Source: Pistricoccus aurantiacus
Lineage (GTDB): Bacteria > Pseudomonadota > Gammaproteobacteria > Pseudomonadales > Halomonadaceae
NCBI RefSeq assembly: GCF_007954585.1
Contig: NZ_CP042382.1
Location: 372,001-436,000 of the forward strand
DNA: 64,000 nucleotides
Reading direction: 5' to 3'
Shown: positions 45,007 through 63,471 of the stretch, piece by piece
How positions within the stretch are numbered: position 1 is the first letter of the stretch
Layout of the letters: each line of letters starts with the position of its first letter
The notes under the pieces: model-generated
Told to the model about the DNA's origin: nothing
The model's input: only the letters and a program-made list of their open reading frames with translations
The model's database searches: none
Made by a program: the position numbers and the translations under genes

Positions 45007-45085
45007 AGCTTAATAGCAGACTAGCTCGATTTTCTCACAGGCGTCATCGAAACCTAAATTTCCAAGAGCAAAAAACAGGCGATTA

Positions 45086-46183
45086 GGCGGCCTCAATGAC
45101 CAAGTGCAACACCTGATCCATCAGGTATCGTGTTGCCATGACTTGCTACTATCACCATCTTTCTGCTGAAGACCGCGCCGCTATCATGATGATGCGAGCC
45201 TCTCACTCGATCCGGGCTATCGCCAGTCACTTGGGTCGCTCACCCAGTACGGTGTCACGGGAATTCAGGCGTCATACCGTCACTCCTGTAAAGGGATATG
45301 ACGCTAGCCTGGCGGGCTATCGCGCTCGGCTGGCACGTCATCGCCAGCGTCGCTTACCCAAGTTGCATCCCGACGGCGAACTGTTTGAACTGGTGGTCTA
45401 TCTGCTGCGTAAATACTGGTCACCCGAGCAGATAAGCCGCACACTGAAGCGTATGTTTCCTGATCATCCCGACCGCCAGGTCTCCCATGAGTCCATCTAC
45501 AACGCGCTTCACGTGATGCCGCGAGGCACGCTGAAGAAGGAGCTCATTGCCTGTTTGAGACAGGGCAATGGCAAGCGTCGGCCGAGACGCCAGGGCAAGG
45601 ATCGACGCCAGCAGATTCCCGATCTGGTCAGTATCCACATGCGCCCGCCCGAGGTTGAAGACCGGCTGATGCCAGGGCATTGGGAGGGCGACCTCATCAT
45701 GGGCGCCAACAACCGCTCTGCTGTCGGCACGCTGGTCGAGCGCACCACCCGCCTGGTGATCCTGGCGAAGCTGGACGGTACCACGGCTACCGCGGCGGCT
45801 ATCGGATTCAGTGACAAGCTCAACGAGGTGCCGCGCTCGCTGCGCCTGTCCATGACCTACGATCAGGGCAGAGAAATGACGAAGCATGCCGAGATTACTC
45901 AGAAGACTGGCACAGCGATCTACTTTGCGGATCCCCACAGCCCCTGGCAGCGAGGCTCGAATGAAAACACCAATGGTCTGTTGCGGCAGTATTTGCCGAA
46001 GGGCACGGACTTGTCGGTCTACAGCCAGGAAGAGCTTGACGTGATCGCCGACTCACTGAATACGCGGCCGAGAAAAACACTGGACTGGAGAACGCCATTG
46101 GAGGTTTATGCCGATGTGCTCAAGAAGTCCGTGGCTGGGCCGAACACCCTTCAATAGTGTTGCGCTTGGAACTTGAGGCCGCC
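45086..46183 (+). mobile_element. IS30-family insertion sequence, complete
   Basis: The element is 1098 bp. Its 27-bp terminal inverted repeats (45086-45112 and 46157-46183) match at 23 positions and begin GGCGGCCTCAA. The flanking TTA at 45083-45085 and 46184-46186 is a three-base target duplication, as expected for the family. One intact transposase gene fills the inside. The element therefore looks capable of moving, and it separates the candidate defence genes from eno. Confidence 0.93.
45138..46157 (+). CDS. IS30-family transposase
   Basis: The 339-residue protein opens with an IS30 helix-turn-helix (HLSAEDRAAIMMMRASHSIRAIASHLGRSPSTVSREFRRH). It has the catalytic DDE triad at WEGDLIMG, MTYDQGREM and the RGSNENTNGLLRQYLPKGTDL block, the last being the family hallmark. 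Length is near the usual 320-380 residues and there is no interruption. Its stop lies at the inner edge of the right terminal repeat. It is the only transposase gene in the window. Confidence 0.96.
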   Translation: MTCYYHHLSAEDRAAIMMMRASHSIRAIASHLGRSPSTVSREFRRHTVTPVKGYDASLAGYRARLARHRQRRLPKLHPDGELFELVVYLLRKYWSPEQISRTLKRMFPDHPDRQVSHESIYNALHVMPRGTLKKELIACLRQGNGKRRPRRQGKDRRQQIPDLVSIHMRPPEVEDRLMPGHWEGDLIMGANNRSAVGTLVERTTRLVILAKLDGTTATAAAIGFSDKLNEVPRSLRLSMTYDQGREMTKHAEITQKTGTAIYFADPHSPWQRGSNENTNGLLRQYLPKGTDLSVYSQEELDVIADSLNTRPRKTLDWRTPLEVYADVLKKSVAGPNTLQ

Positions 46184-46351
46184 TTATTTATCGTCTTTTA
46201 ATGGTTTGCATCTCGGAAAAAGTGTGCAGTGGTGACGTATTTTCCGTGCACGCTACCGCCCGGGCACGCAACCGACTTCTTTTATTGTCATTTCTGACTT
46301 TTCCTCTAATTTATTAACAATTATCTCAACATCTTTAATTATTTATACAAT
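46184..46351. other. Intergenic region between the IS30 element and the eno terminator
   Basis: These 168 bases hold no recognisable gene. The first 80 bases are the right flank of the IS insertion and include a phrase CGTATTTTCCGTGCACG with no clear function. The later part is AT-rich and runs into the eno terminator. Confidence 0.5.
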
Positions 46352-46374
46352 AAAAAAGGACCCGGAGGTCCTTT
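46352..46374 (-). terminator. Rho-independent terminator of eno
   Basis: On the minus strand AAAGGACC pairs with GGTCCTTT around a TCCG loop (46355-46374). The following T residues (six in all, counting the two Ts at the base of the stem) make a canonical terminator 41 bases after the eno stop codon. Confidence 0.82.
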
Positions 46375-46414
46375 CTATTTTCTGCCTAAAATAGCGGCCT
46401 GTATTTTTACCGAA

Positions 46415-47728
<1,314 letters not shown>

Positions 47729-47865
47729 CTATTTATTTATATTACGAGCCGGTGGGAGGTAAAAAGTATCGGTGACATCAGTATCGCGCAAAAGCGTGAC
47801 GGAACCTTGAATAGTCCGGATAACGCTTTTGGTACATGAGTCGCGGCAGGGAAAAAGCATCGGCC

Positions 47866-48729
<864 letters not shown>

Positions 48730-48749
48730 TTATTGGCGAATAAGAAAGA

Positions 48750-50429
<1,680 letters not shown>

Positions 50430-50547
50430 TTAGGCGCTGCAGAAAGCCGCGCCAGGATGGGACGACAGGATAGCAGACTCGCCTCTGGCGCTCAATTTCG
50501 CTCGTTCGAGGCGTTATCTGCGAATTCTTCCAAACGGCACAAAATAT

Positions 50548-56441
<5,894 letters not shown>

Positions 56442-56601
56442 AAACGTATCTCGCAAGAAGTGGACTGCCAAGGGTTCAACCGACAGAGATGCGACCCGGA
56501 CAGGAGTGGGGTCGATCGCTTCAATTCGGATGTTATGCAATATACGCATGCCCCATGCTTAACATGGAAATCAAGATAAACGAAACCTTGCGGCAATGCA
56601 A

Positions 56602-56627
56602 AAGGCCCGCTTTCGCAAGCGGGCCTT
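56602..56627 (-). terminator. Terminator between aroB and gltB
   Basis: A perfect 11-bp stem (AAGGCCCGCTT with AAGCGGGCCTT) closes a four-base loop, starting 38 bases after the aroB stop and before gltB. The T run that follows on the minus strand is only four bases, but stem strength makes termination likely. It separates the pil-aro transcript from gltBD. Confidence 0.7.
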
Positions 56628-56664
56628 GGCTGGCAGCGTGTGCAATCTCGATCAGTGGCGTCGG

Positions 56665-57768
56665 TCAGTCGCGGGGGAAATCGTCTAGCAGGCGCTCGAG
56701 CAGTTCCGGTGGCGCCTGGTCCGTCAGGCAGGCGTCGCCCAGGTGGCGCAGCAGGATCAGGCGTAGCTTCGAATCAATGTTCTTCTTGTCCAGGCGCATG
56801 CGCGCGAGGAAATCGCTGGTGCTCATGTTGGCGGGGGCCGCCAGGGGCAGGCCGGCAGCGTCCAGCAGCCGGGCAACCCGCTCGACCTGAGTCTTGCTCA
56901 ACCATTCCAGGCGTCGGGAAAGCTCCGCCGCCATCAGCATGCCGGTGCCCACCGCTTCGCCGTGCAGCCAGGCGCCATAGCCCTGATGCGCCTCGATGGC
57001 ATGGCCGAAGGTATGCCCCAGATTGAGCAGCGCCCGCACGCCCTGCTCCGTCTCGTCCTCGGCGACGATGGCCGCCTTCAAGGCACAGCTTTCGAGAATG
57101 GCGTGGCGAAGGGCGTCGCTATCGAGAGCCCGCAACGCCGCAACGTTCGCTTCCAGCCAGGCGAGAAAGGCCGCATCGCGAATCAGGCCGTACTTGATCA
57201 CCTCCGCGAGCCCCGCGGACAGTTCCCGAGGCGGCAGGGTGACAAGGGTGTTTGTGTCGATCAGCACCGCCTTGGGCTGCCAGAAGGCGCCGATCATGTT
57301 CTTGCCAAGGGGATGATTGATCCCGGTCTTGCCGCCCACGGAGGAATCCACCTGGGAAAGCAGCGTGGTGGGCACCTGAATGAAGGCTACTCCGCGCTGA
57401 TAGCAGGCGGCGGCGTAGCCGGTCATGTCGCCGATCACGCCGCCTCCCAAAGCGATCAGGGTGCAGCGTCGATTGAAGCCCGCCTGGAGCAGCGCGTCCC
57501 AGATCAGCGAGACGGATGTCAGGGACTTGGTGTGCTCGCCGTCCGGCAGGACTACCTCGCGCACCTCGCAGTCTTTTGGTAGACCTTGCTTGAAGCGCTC
57601 CAGATACAAAGGCGCGACGACTTCGTTGGTAACGACCATCACCTGACGACCGGCGAGATAGGGCGACAGCCATTGGCTATCCCCCAGCAGGCCGACACCG
57701 ATGTGAATGGGATAGCTGCGCTCGCCAAGATCGACGCTCAGGGTGGTGGTGGAAGCATCTGCGGACAT
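56665..57768 (-). CDS. aroB: 3-dehydroquinate synthase AroB
   Basis: AroB makes 3-dehydroquinate in the shikimate pathway. The 367-residue protein has the NAD-binding and active-site motifs LPDGEHTKSLTSVSLIWDALLQAGFNRRCTLIALGGGVIGDMTGYAAACYQRGVAFIQVPTTLLSQVDSSVGGKTGINHPLGKNMIGAFWQPKAVLIDTNTL. It also has the metal ligands in NLGHTFGHAIE and HGEAVGTGM. It follows aroK with a 26-base gap, the usual order after the pilQ cluster. Confidence 0.97.
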   Translation of the reverse strand: MSADASTTTLSVDLGERSYPIHIGVGLLGDSQWLSPYLAGRQVMVVTNEVVAPLYLERFKQGLPKDCEVREVVLPDGEHTKSLTSVSLIWDALLQAGFNRRCTLIALGGGVIGDMTGYAAACYQRGVAFIQVPTTLLSQVDSSVGGKTGINHPLGKNMIGAFWQPKAVLIDTNTLVTLPPRELSAGLAEVIKYGLIRDAAFLAWLEANVAALRALDSDALRHAILESCALKAAIVAEDETEQGVRALLNLGHTFGHAIEAHQGYGAWLHGEAVGTGMLMAAELSRRLEWLSKTQVERVARLLDAAGLPLAAPANMSTSDFLARMRLDKKNIDSKLRLILLRHLGDACLTDQAPPELLERLLDDFPRD

Positions 57769-57794
57769 GAGGGGCTCGATTGGAAAGAAAGGCG

Positions 57795-58340
57795 TCAGAC
57801 TTTGCAGGAAGTCAGGGGGTCGATCAACTGCCTGACTCGACGCAGGATATCGTTGACCACCGCTCGAGGGCCGCGCCGGTCCGTGCGCACGACCAGATCC
57901 GAGGTGGCGCGATACAACGGGTCGCGGCGGGCGAAAAGAGTGCGCAGGACGGCTTCTCGATCGTCGGTCTGCAGCAGCGGACGATTACGATCCTTGGCGG
58001 TGCGATGAAGCTGCTGTTCCACGGTGGTATACAGATAGATCACCGTGCCGCGCTCCCGCAGGACACGGCGATTGTCTTCTCGCTGTATGGCGCCGCCGCC
58101 GGTGGCCAGGACGATGCCATCGAGACCGGACAGCTCCTCGATCATCGCCGCTTCCCGCTCGCGAAAACCCGCCTCGCCTTCCACGTCGAAGATCCACGGA
58201 ATGTCCGCGCCGCATCGCGACTCGATCTCGTGATCGCTGTCGTAGAAGTCACGCGCGAGTTCGGCCGCCAGATGGCGGCCGATGGTGCTTTTGCCGGCCC
58301 CCATGGGGCCGACCAGAAACAGATTGGGAATATCCTGCAT
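57795..58340 (-). CDS. aroK: Shikimate kinase AroK
   Basis: AroK phosphorylates shikimate. The 181-residue protein has Walker [16 protein letters not shown] (residues 12-26), the shikimate-binding [18 protein letters not shown] and [17 protein letters not shown], and the GGGAI motif in [19 protein letters not shown], followed by the lid and an adenine loop. Its start codon shares one base with the pilQ stop, so it is likely translationally coupled to the pilus secretin gene. Confidence 0.96.
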   Translation of the reverse strand: MQDIPNLFLVGPMGAGKSTIGRHLAAELARDFYDSDHEIESRCGADIPWIFDVEGEAGFREREAAMIEELSGLDGIVLATGGGAIQREDNRRVLRERGTVIYLYTTVEQQLHRTAKDRNRPLLQTDDREAVLRTLFARRDPLYRATSDLVVRTDRRGPRAVVNDILRRVRQLIDPLTSCKV

Positions 58341-60394
58341 TACCGAATGGCCAGCCCGTCCTCGAGAATTCTGGGAGTGATGAATACCAGCAACTCTACC
58401 TTCTCGTTCTCTTCTTGGGTATAGCGGAAGAGGTTTCCGAGCACGGGAATATCACCCAGGAAGGGAGTCTTGGACAGATTACGCAGCTGCTCGGTGGTCA
58501 GGATACCCCCCAGCACCACGGTTTCACCGTTGTTCACCAGCACCTGAGTCTGGATCTCGTTGGTGTCGATAGCCGGCGCGCCGCCGAAGCTTTGATCGGA
58601 CACGGTGTCGTTGTTGATCGCCAGATCCATGATGATGCGATTGTCCGGGGTGATCTGCGGCGTCACCTCAAGCGACAGCACCGCTTCCTTGAACTCGACG
58701 TTGGTGGCGCCGCTGGAGGTGGATTCCTGATAGGGAATCTCGGTGCCCTGCTTGATGACCGCTTTACGCTGATTGGCGGTAATCACCCGAGGCTGGGAAA
58801 TGGTATGGCTCTTGTTCTCGGTTTCCAGGGCGTTGAGCTCCAGATCCAGCAGGATATCCCCGGAGAGATAGCCGAAGGAGAAGCTCGATGACGCGCCGGC
58901 GGCGCTGCCCAGATCCACGCTCAGGCCGCCGTTGGGCGCCGTGCCGTTGCTGGCGCCGCTAAGGTCCAGCTTGCCGTTTCCTCCACCGGAAAGCCCCCAG
59001 TCCACGCCCAGCTGGCGGGTCACGCCGTCTCGGGCCACGACGATTCGCGCCTCGATCTGCACCTGTCGCACGGCGATATCCAACCGCTCGATGGTGGCAA
59101 GTATCTGCACGATCTGCTCCGCGGTGTCTTGAATCAGCAGGGTATTGGTGCGCCGGTCCACGCTGACTCGACCCCGCTCCGTCAGCAGGCCGAAGCCGTC
59201 GGCGCCGCGCAGCAGTGCCGCCAGGTCTTCTGCCTTGGCATATTTCACCTGCAGATATTCCGTGGTCAGCGGCGCCAGTTCCTCCATCTGCTCTCGAGAT
59301 TCGATCTTCTGTCGATCGATACTGGCAAGCTCTTCCACCGGTGCCACCACGATGACGTTACCTTGACGTCGACTTGCCAGGCCGTGGCTCTTGAGCACCA
59401 GATCCAGCGCCTGGTCCCAGGGCACGTTCTGCAGATTGAGGGTGACCTGACCGGTCACGCTATCGCTTGCCACCACGTTCAGGCCGCTGACTTCGCTGAT
59501 CAGCGACAGCACCGCCCGCACGTCGATATTCTGAAAATTGAGGGTCATCCGCTTGCCGGTGAAAGGAAACTCTTCCTGCTCCTTGACCTTGCTGACCCTG
59601 GGCTTGACCGGCTCCGCCTCGATGATCAGACGTCGATCGAGTTGGGTGGAGTTCAGGGTGTAATCGCCGCTGGTCTGAATCGCCAGCTCGATCCCGTTGT
59701 TGCCTCGGGTTGGCGTGATCCGGGTGATCGGCGTGGCGAAGTCGCTGACGTCGAGCACCTGATCCTGATCCGGCGGCAGGGTCACGTCCTGCAGGGTAGC
59801 GAGAATCTGCCGGCCGGAGCGGCGCACGCGAACGTCCACGTCATCCTGATCGAAATACACGATCAGGCGTCCCGCGCCGCCTTCTCCACGACGAAAATCG
59901 AAACTTTCGATAGTCGGCTGCGACGCGTAGGCGCTAGCTGGAAACACCGGCTGCGGCAAGGGCTCGTTGGCCTGAGTCAGCGTCTCGACGGAAGAGGCAT
60001 CGGCACTCCCCAGGGTGATATAGAGCTGCTCGCCTTGCGCCCGGGTGGTATAGGGCAAGGGGCCGGTGAGGTCGAGCACCAGTCGTGTGCGCTCTCCCGC
60101 CTCCAGCACGTTGAGGGTTTCCACGCGATCGAGCCCCAGCTCCCAACGGCGCTGTTCAATCCCGACGGCGGTCTTCATCAGGTCGAAGGTCAGCCGCGGC
60201 GGGTCTTCAAGCCGATAGCCGTTCACCTGCGGCACGCCGCCGCTGAAACTCAATACCAGTTCGGTCCCACCGTCGCCGCCGGGGCGGGCCTCGAGATCGG
60301 TCAAGGTCGACTCCGCCAGCGCCAGCGAGGGCACCAGCAGGAGTAGCGATATCGCCAATCGACTGATCAGTTTGCCAGTCTTGAACTGCATCAT
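58340..60394 (-). CDS. pilQ: Type IV pilus outer-membrane secretin PilQ
   Basis: PilQ forms the outer-membrane channel for the type IV pilus. The 684-residue protein has a signal peptide ([27 protein letters not shown]), two AMIN-type domains binding peptidoglycan, and a secretin N0/N1 region ([63 protein letters not shown]). The secretin core (IDMAIN-like strand [47 protein letters not shown] ... [16 protein letters not shown]) ends the protein. It is last in the pilM-N-O-P-Q operon. Confidence 0.96.
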   Translation of the reverse strand: MMQFKTGKLISRLAISLLLLVPSLALAESTLTDLEARPGGDGGTELVLSFSGGVPQVNGYRLEDPPRLTFDLMKTAVGIEQRRWELGLDRVETLNVLEAGERTRLVLDLTGPLPYTTRAQGEQLYITLGSADASSVETLTQANEPLPQPVFPASAYASQPTIESFDFRRGEGGAGRLIVYFDQDDVDVRVRRSGRQILATLQDVTLPPDQDQVLDVSDFATPITRITPTRGNNGIELAIQTSGDYTLNSTQLDRRLIIEAEPVKPRVSKVKEQEEFPFTGKRMTLNFQNIDVRAVLSLISEVSGLNVVASDSVTGQVTLNLQNVPWDQALDLVLKSHGLASRRQGNVIVVAPVEELASIDRQKIESREQMEELAPLTTEYLQVKYAKAEDLAALLRGADGFGLLTERGRVSVDRRTNTLLIQDTAEQIVQILATIERLDIAVRQVQIEARIVVARDGVTRQLGVDWGLSGGGNGKLDLSGASNGTAPNGGLSVDLGSAAGASSSFSFGYLSGDILLDLELNALETENKSHTISQPRVITANQRKAVIKQGTEIPYQESTSSGATNVEFKEAVLSLEVTPQITPDNRIIMDLAINNDTVSDQSFGGAPAIDTNEIQTQVLVNNGETVVLGGILTTEQLRNLSKTPFLGDIPVLGNLFRYTQEENEKVELLVFITPRILEDGLAIR

Positions 60395-60434
60395 CTTTTC
60401 CCCTGGGCTGCAAAGTTGCCGGACAACATGAACG

Positions 60435-60971
60435 TCAGCCGGCCCGCTTCGTTGATTGTTCTTCGAAGGTCAGTCGGCGCGTGCGCTCCACCCAACCGTT
60501 TCCGCCGTTGGTCACCACTTCCATCAGCTGTACCGCGGTATCGGTGATATCGATCACTCGCCCGAAGTCGGTGCCCAGATGATCCCCCTGGCGCAGCCGA
60601 TGCACTTCGCCATCCGGCGCGCGTACCAGCGCGAAGGTTTGTCCGCCGACCATCAGCGTGCCCACCAGATCCAGGGACTCCAGTTTGAAAGCCTCCAAGG
60701 GCTCCTTGGGACGCGAGAGATCCGGCTTGAGATCGCTGGTGTCCTGAGCGACGGGTTCGCTTTCTGGCATGGGAGCCTTGAAGGGGCTGCGCCGATCGCC
60801 CTGCTCGTAGGAAGTCGCCACATAGGTAGGTAACTCCGGCAACGGCTCCAGCTCGAAGGAGCCGGGCACCGCGCGCAGTTCCACCAGCTTGCGTTCAAGC
60901 GGGGAAAAGTCCGTTTCCGTACAGCCGGCCAGCGTCAGCGCCGCCAGCAGTACACTCAGTCGGCGAATCAT
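60435..60971 (-). CDS. pilP: Type IV pilus lipoprotein PilP
   Basis: PilP links the inner-membrane pilus complex to the secretin. The 178-residue protein has a lipoprotein signal (MIRRLSVLLAALTLAGC, with lipidated Cys17) and a C-terminal beta domain (LESLDLVGTLMVGGQTFALVRAPDGEVHRLRQGDHLGTDFGRVIDITDTAVQLMEVV) typical of PilP. It overlaps pilO by four bases and lies 40 bases before pilQ. The middle part is proline-rich and flexible. Confidence 0.94.
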   Translation of the reverse strand: MIRRLSVLLAALTLAGCTETDFSPLERKLVELRAVPGSFELEPLPELPTYVATSYEQGDRRSPFKAPMPESEPVAQDTSDLKPDLSRPKEPLEAFKLESLDLVGTLMVGGQTFALVRAPDGEVHRLRQGDHLGTDFGRVIDITDTAVQLMEVVTNGGNGWVERTRRLTFEEQSTKRAG

Positions 60972-61612
60972 GGCCTGGCCTCCTGGTCCGCATCGTCAAT
61001 CTGGTCGTCGCTAGTGGGTGAATAGCTGTAGGTTCGCGCCAGCATGGAAAGCGTGAGGCGGCCTTCATCGGAAGGTGACAGGGTGAAATCATGCTGGGTC
61101 ACGATGCGCGGCAAACCCGCCACTCCCGCCAGGAAAGACGCGATGCGGTGGTAGTCGCCGCTCACGCGGATATCGAAAGGCTGTTCGGTATAGAAGTCCT
61201 GCTTGATGCGCGGACGCAGGCGAATGGACTCGATGGTCAGCTGATTGTCGATTGCCGTTTCGCTGATGTTATCGATCAACGAAGGGATCTCGGCGCCGCT
61301 GGGCAGCATGTCGAGCAAACGATCGAGTCGCGCTTCCAGTTCGTTCATCTGCTCGCTCATGGCCGGCAGACGTGCCGCCTTGACCGCCTTGACGCGGTAC
61401 TCATCCAGCAGCTCGCTTTCCTTTAGACGCGCCTTTTCCAAGGCGTCTTGACGCGGAGTCACCAGATATGCCTGGGCGGCCCAGAAGGTTGCCAGCAACA
61501 GGAGACCAGCGCAGCCAAGCTTCAGCAGCAGCGGCCAGTCGCCGGCCTCCTTGATGTCCAGTTCCCGCCAATCCACTTCTTTAAGACGTTTCCATTCCAT
61601 CGACCATTTCAT
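60968..61612 (-). CDS. pilO: Type IV pilus inner-membrane protein PilO
   Basis: PilO forms a heterodimer with PilN in the alignment complex. The 214-residue protein has a membrane helix (LLLKLGCAGLLLLATFWAAQAYLV, about residues 28-50). A coiled-coil segment (ARLPAMSEQMNELEARLDRLLDMLP) follows, and a ferredoxin-like periplasmic domain (ISETAIDNQLTIESIRLRPRIKQDFYTEQPFDIRVSGDYHRIASFLAGVAGLPRIVT). It overlaps pilN and pilP by four bases on each side. Confidence 0.94.
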   Translation of the reverse strand: MKWSMEWKRLKEVDWRELDIKEAGDWPLLLKLGCAGLLLLATFWAAQAYLVTPRQDALEKARLKESELLDEYRVKAVKAARLPAMSEQMNELEARLDRLLDMLPSGAEIPSLIDNISETAIDNQLTIESIRLRPRIKQDFYTEQPFDIRVSGDYHRIASFLAGVAGLPRIVTQHDFTLSPSDEGRLTLSMLARTYSYSPTSDDQIDDADQEARP

Positions 61613-62160
61613 GGCGTTTCCCCCATGGCCTCGTGCTGCGCCACGCTCAACGCAAAACGACGGTAACCCTCGGCGGTGCTCTCCACTTCGGACAGAACAG
61701 GAATCTCCAGCGCGGATGTGGCCTCCAGCGATCGCAGCTGATCCGACACCTGACGATTGATCTCCGCCAGGCCTTCCAGCCTGAGCGTGTCCTGCTGGCG
61801 TTCGAGACGGGTGTAATGAACGCCTTCCTGCAGGCTCGTGGTCAGCTGGTTGAGCACCTGAACGGTCTGGGGACGAGCGAACTGAAGAGCCGTGAACACC
61901 TCGATCTGTTCGAGCATCTGCTCGCGCTTCTTCTCGTATTCCCGAACCTGTCCGATCTCCTGATCCAGCAGCCGAGACTGACGCTGCAGATAGTCATTGC
62001 GCTGCTGCTGGCCATCGAGACCCTCGGCGTAGTAGAGGCTCATCAGAAAGCCGCCCCCCAATCCGAGCAGCGCCATGAGTCCCAGGGCGTAACAGAAGTG
62101 TTTGCCGCGCCGCGCCCGGGCAGCTTCCCGCCAGGGAAGCAGATTGATCTCGATACTCAT
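61609..62160 (-). CDS. pilN: Type IV pilus inner-membrane protein PilN
   Basis: PilN anchors PilM to the inner membrane. The 183-residue protein starts with the PilM-binding motif MSIEINLLPWREAARARR. It has a membrane helix (LGLMALLGLGGGFLMSLYYAE), a coiled-coil (QQQRNDYLQRQSRLLDQEIGQVREYEKKREQMLEQ), and a periplasmic fold (VLNQLTTSLQEGVHYTRLERQQDTLRLEGLAE). It overlaps pilM by four bases and pilO by four bases. Confidence 0.95.
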   Translation of the reverse strand: MSIEINLLPWREAARARRGKHFCYALGLMALLGLGGGFLMSLYYAEGLDGQQQRNDYLQRQSRLLDQEIGQVREYEKKREQMLEQIEVFTALQFARPQTVQVLNQLTTSLQEGVHYTRLERQQDTLRLEGLAEINRQVSDQLRSLEATSALEIPVLSEVESTAEGYRRFALSVAQHEAMGETP

Positions 62161-63227
62161 CGGCTGGTCCTCAAGGCGAGTCCGGTAGCGCCCAACAGGG
62201 CGGTCGCGTCTGCCGCCAGGGCTTCGGCGTCGATGCGTGAATCGATCTCCATATGGGCAAAGGGAGTGGCGAGACTGACATCGATGCCGGTTTCCTGCGC
62301 CAGGCGATCCCGCAGCCCGGGAAGGACGCCGGTGCCGCCGGACAGCAGAAGACGATCCACCTCGCGCTTGTGGCCTCCGGCGTAATACAGCTGCAGCGAG
62401 CGAGCTACCTGCTGTACCAGGGTATCGACGAAGGGCGAGAGGATAGTCGAGTCATAGTCTTCCGGCAGGCCACCCCGCTTCTTGGCAAACCCCGCCTCGG
62501 ACATGCTCAGCCCGTAGTGCATGCGGATTTCATCCGTCAGTTGACGCCCGCCGTAAGAGGTATCGCGACGATAGACGATGCTGCCCGCGTGCAGGATGTA
62601 AAAAGTGTTGAACATGGCGCCGATATCCACCAGCGCCACCGCCTCGCCCAGCACCTGGCTGCCCAGCTGGTGGTGCACCATCTCCGCGAAGACCCGCTCC
62701 ACGGCGAAGCTCTCCACGTCTACGGCCACCGGCACCAGGCCGACGTTTTCGAGCACTTCCGTCAACTGGGTAACGTTCTGCTGACGGCTCGCGACCAGCA
62801 GGACTTCCTGCTGGTCCGCCTGTTTTGCGCTGAGCCCCAGGCGCTGAAAGTCGAAAGCGACCTCGTTGAACGGAAACGGAATGTGCTTGTCGGATTCGAG
62901 CTCGATATGGCGTTCGATTTCCTCGTTCTCGAAAGCGGCGGGTACCGTGATGATCTTGGTGATGGCCGCGCTGGCGGGCACCGCGACACAGGTATTGCGG
63001 GAGATCGGTTTTGCGGCCTCGAGCACGCGCTCCAATACCCTGGTCACTTCCGCGACATCGCGAATGCGATGCTCTACTACCGCGTCTTCCCGTAACGGGA
63101 CCACGGCGTAACTGATGACCTGGAAACCGTTACAGGTCGACTTGAGCTCGATCAGCTTGATGGCTGACGAGGTGATGTCGACCCCGATCTGGCATCCCCT
63201 GGATTTTCCGAAGCTTAACAAAACCAT
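62157..63227 (-). CDS. pilM: Type IV pilus actin-like protein PilM
   Basis: PilM is a cytoplasmic actin-like ATPase that recruits pilus assembly motors. The 356-residue protein has the phosphate-loop GVDITSSAIKLIEL, IEDDEIERHIELESDKHIPFPFNEVAFDF-like segment, the VALVDIGAMFNTFYIL phosphate 2 loop and LLLSGGTGVLPGLRDRL adenosine loop of the fold. It is the first gene of the pilMNOPQ operon and is divergent from ponA. The promoter lies in the 244-base shared gap. Confidence 0.95.
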   Translation of the reverse strand: MVLLSFGKSRGCQIGVDITSSAIKLIELKSTCNGFQVISYAVVPLREDAVVEHRIRDVAEVTRVLERVLEAAKPISRNTCVAVPASAAITKIITVPAAFENEEIERHIELESDKHIPFPFNEVAFDFQRLGLSAKQADQQEVLLVASRQQNVTQLTEVLENVGLVPVAVDVESFAVERVFAEMVHHQLGSQVLGEAVALVDIGAMFNTFYILHAGSIVYRRDTSYGGRQLTDEIRMHYGLSMSEAGFAKKRGGLPEDYDSTILSPFVDTLVQQVARSLQLYYAGGHKREVDRLLLSGGTGVLPGLRDRLAQETGIDVSLATPFAHMEIDSRIDAEALAADATALLGATGLALRTSR

Positions 63228-63471
63228 ACCCCTGCGCGTCGTGTCGCTAATGTTTATTCTGTCTTTCAGGCTTATCGCCCATTAGCACTAACACTTGAGA
63301 TTGTAGCAAAAAGTTACTTTATTGTTACATTTAATTTCTAATACACACAATAAAGTCCTTCCAAAGCACTCAAGGCTGGTGACTCGGCAACGGGCTACTT
63401 ATAATGCGTAGCGGCGGCTACTTTTGCGTAATCCCCGCCCTACGCCACACCATCACGGATATCGCCATTTC
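63228..63471. other. Divergent promoter region between pilM and ponA
   Basis: These 244 bases have no gene. The right half holds the likely ponA -10 element (63400-63405). The left half, with the AT-rich stretch AAAAAGTTACTTTATTGTTAC near 63308-63328, should hold the pilM promoter reading the other way, though I cannot fix its elements. Confidence 0.5.
63400..63405 (+). promoter_or_regulatory. Likely -10 element of the ponA promoter
   Basis: TATAAT is a perfect -10 hexamer, 66 bases before the ponA start codon. No good -35 hexamer is seen 16-18 bases upstream (CTGGTGA or nearby), so the promoter would depend on an activator or an extended -10. The call is tentative. Confidence 0.4.
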
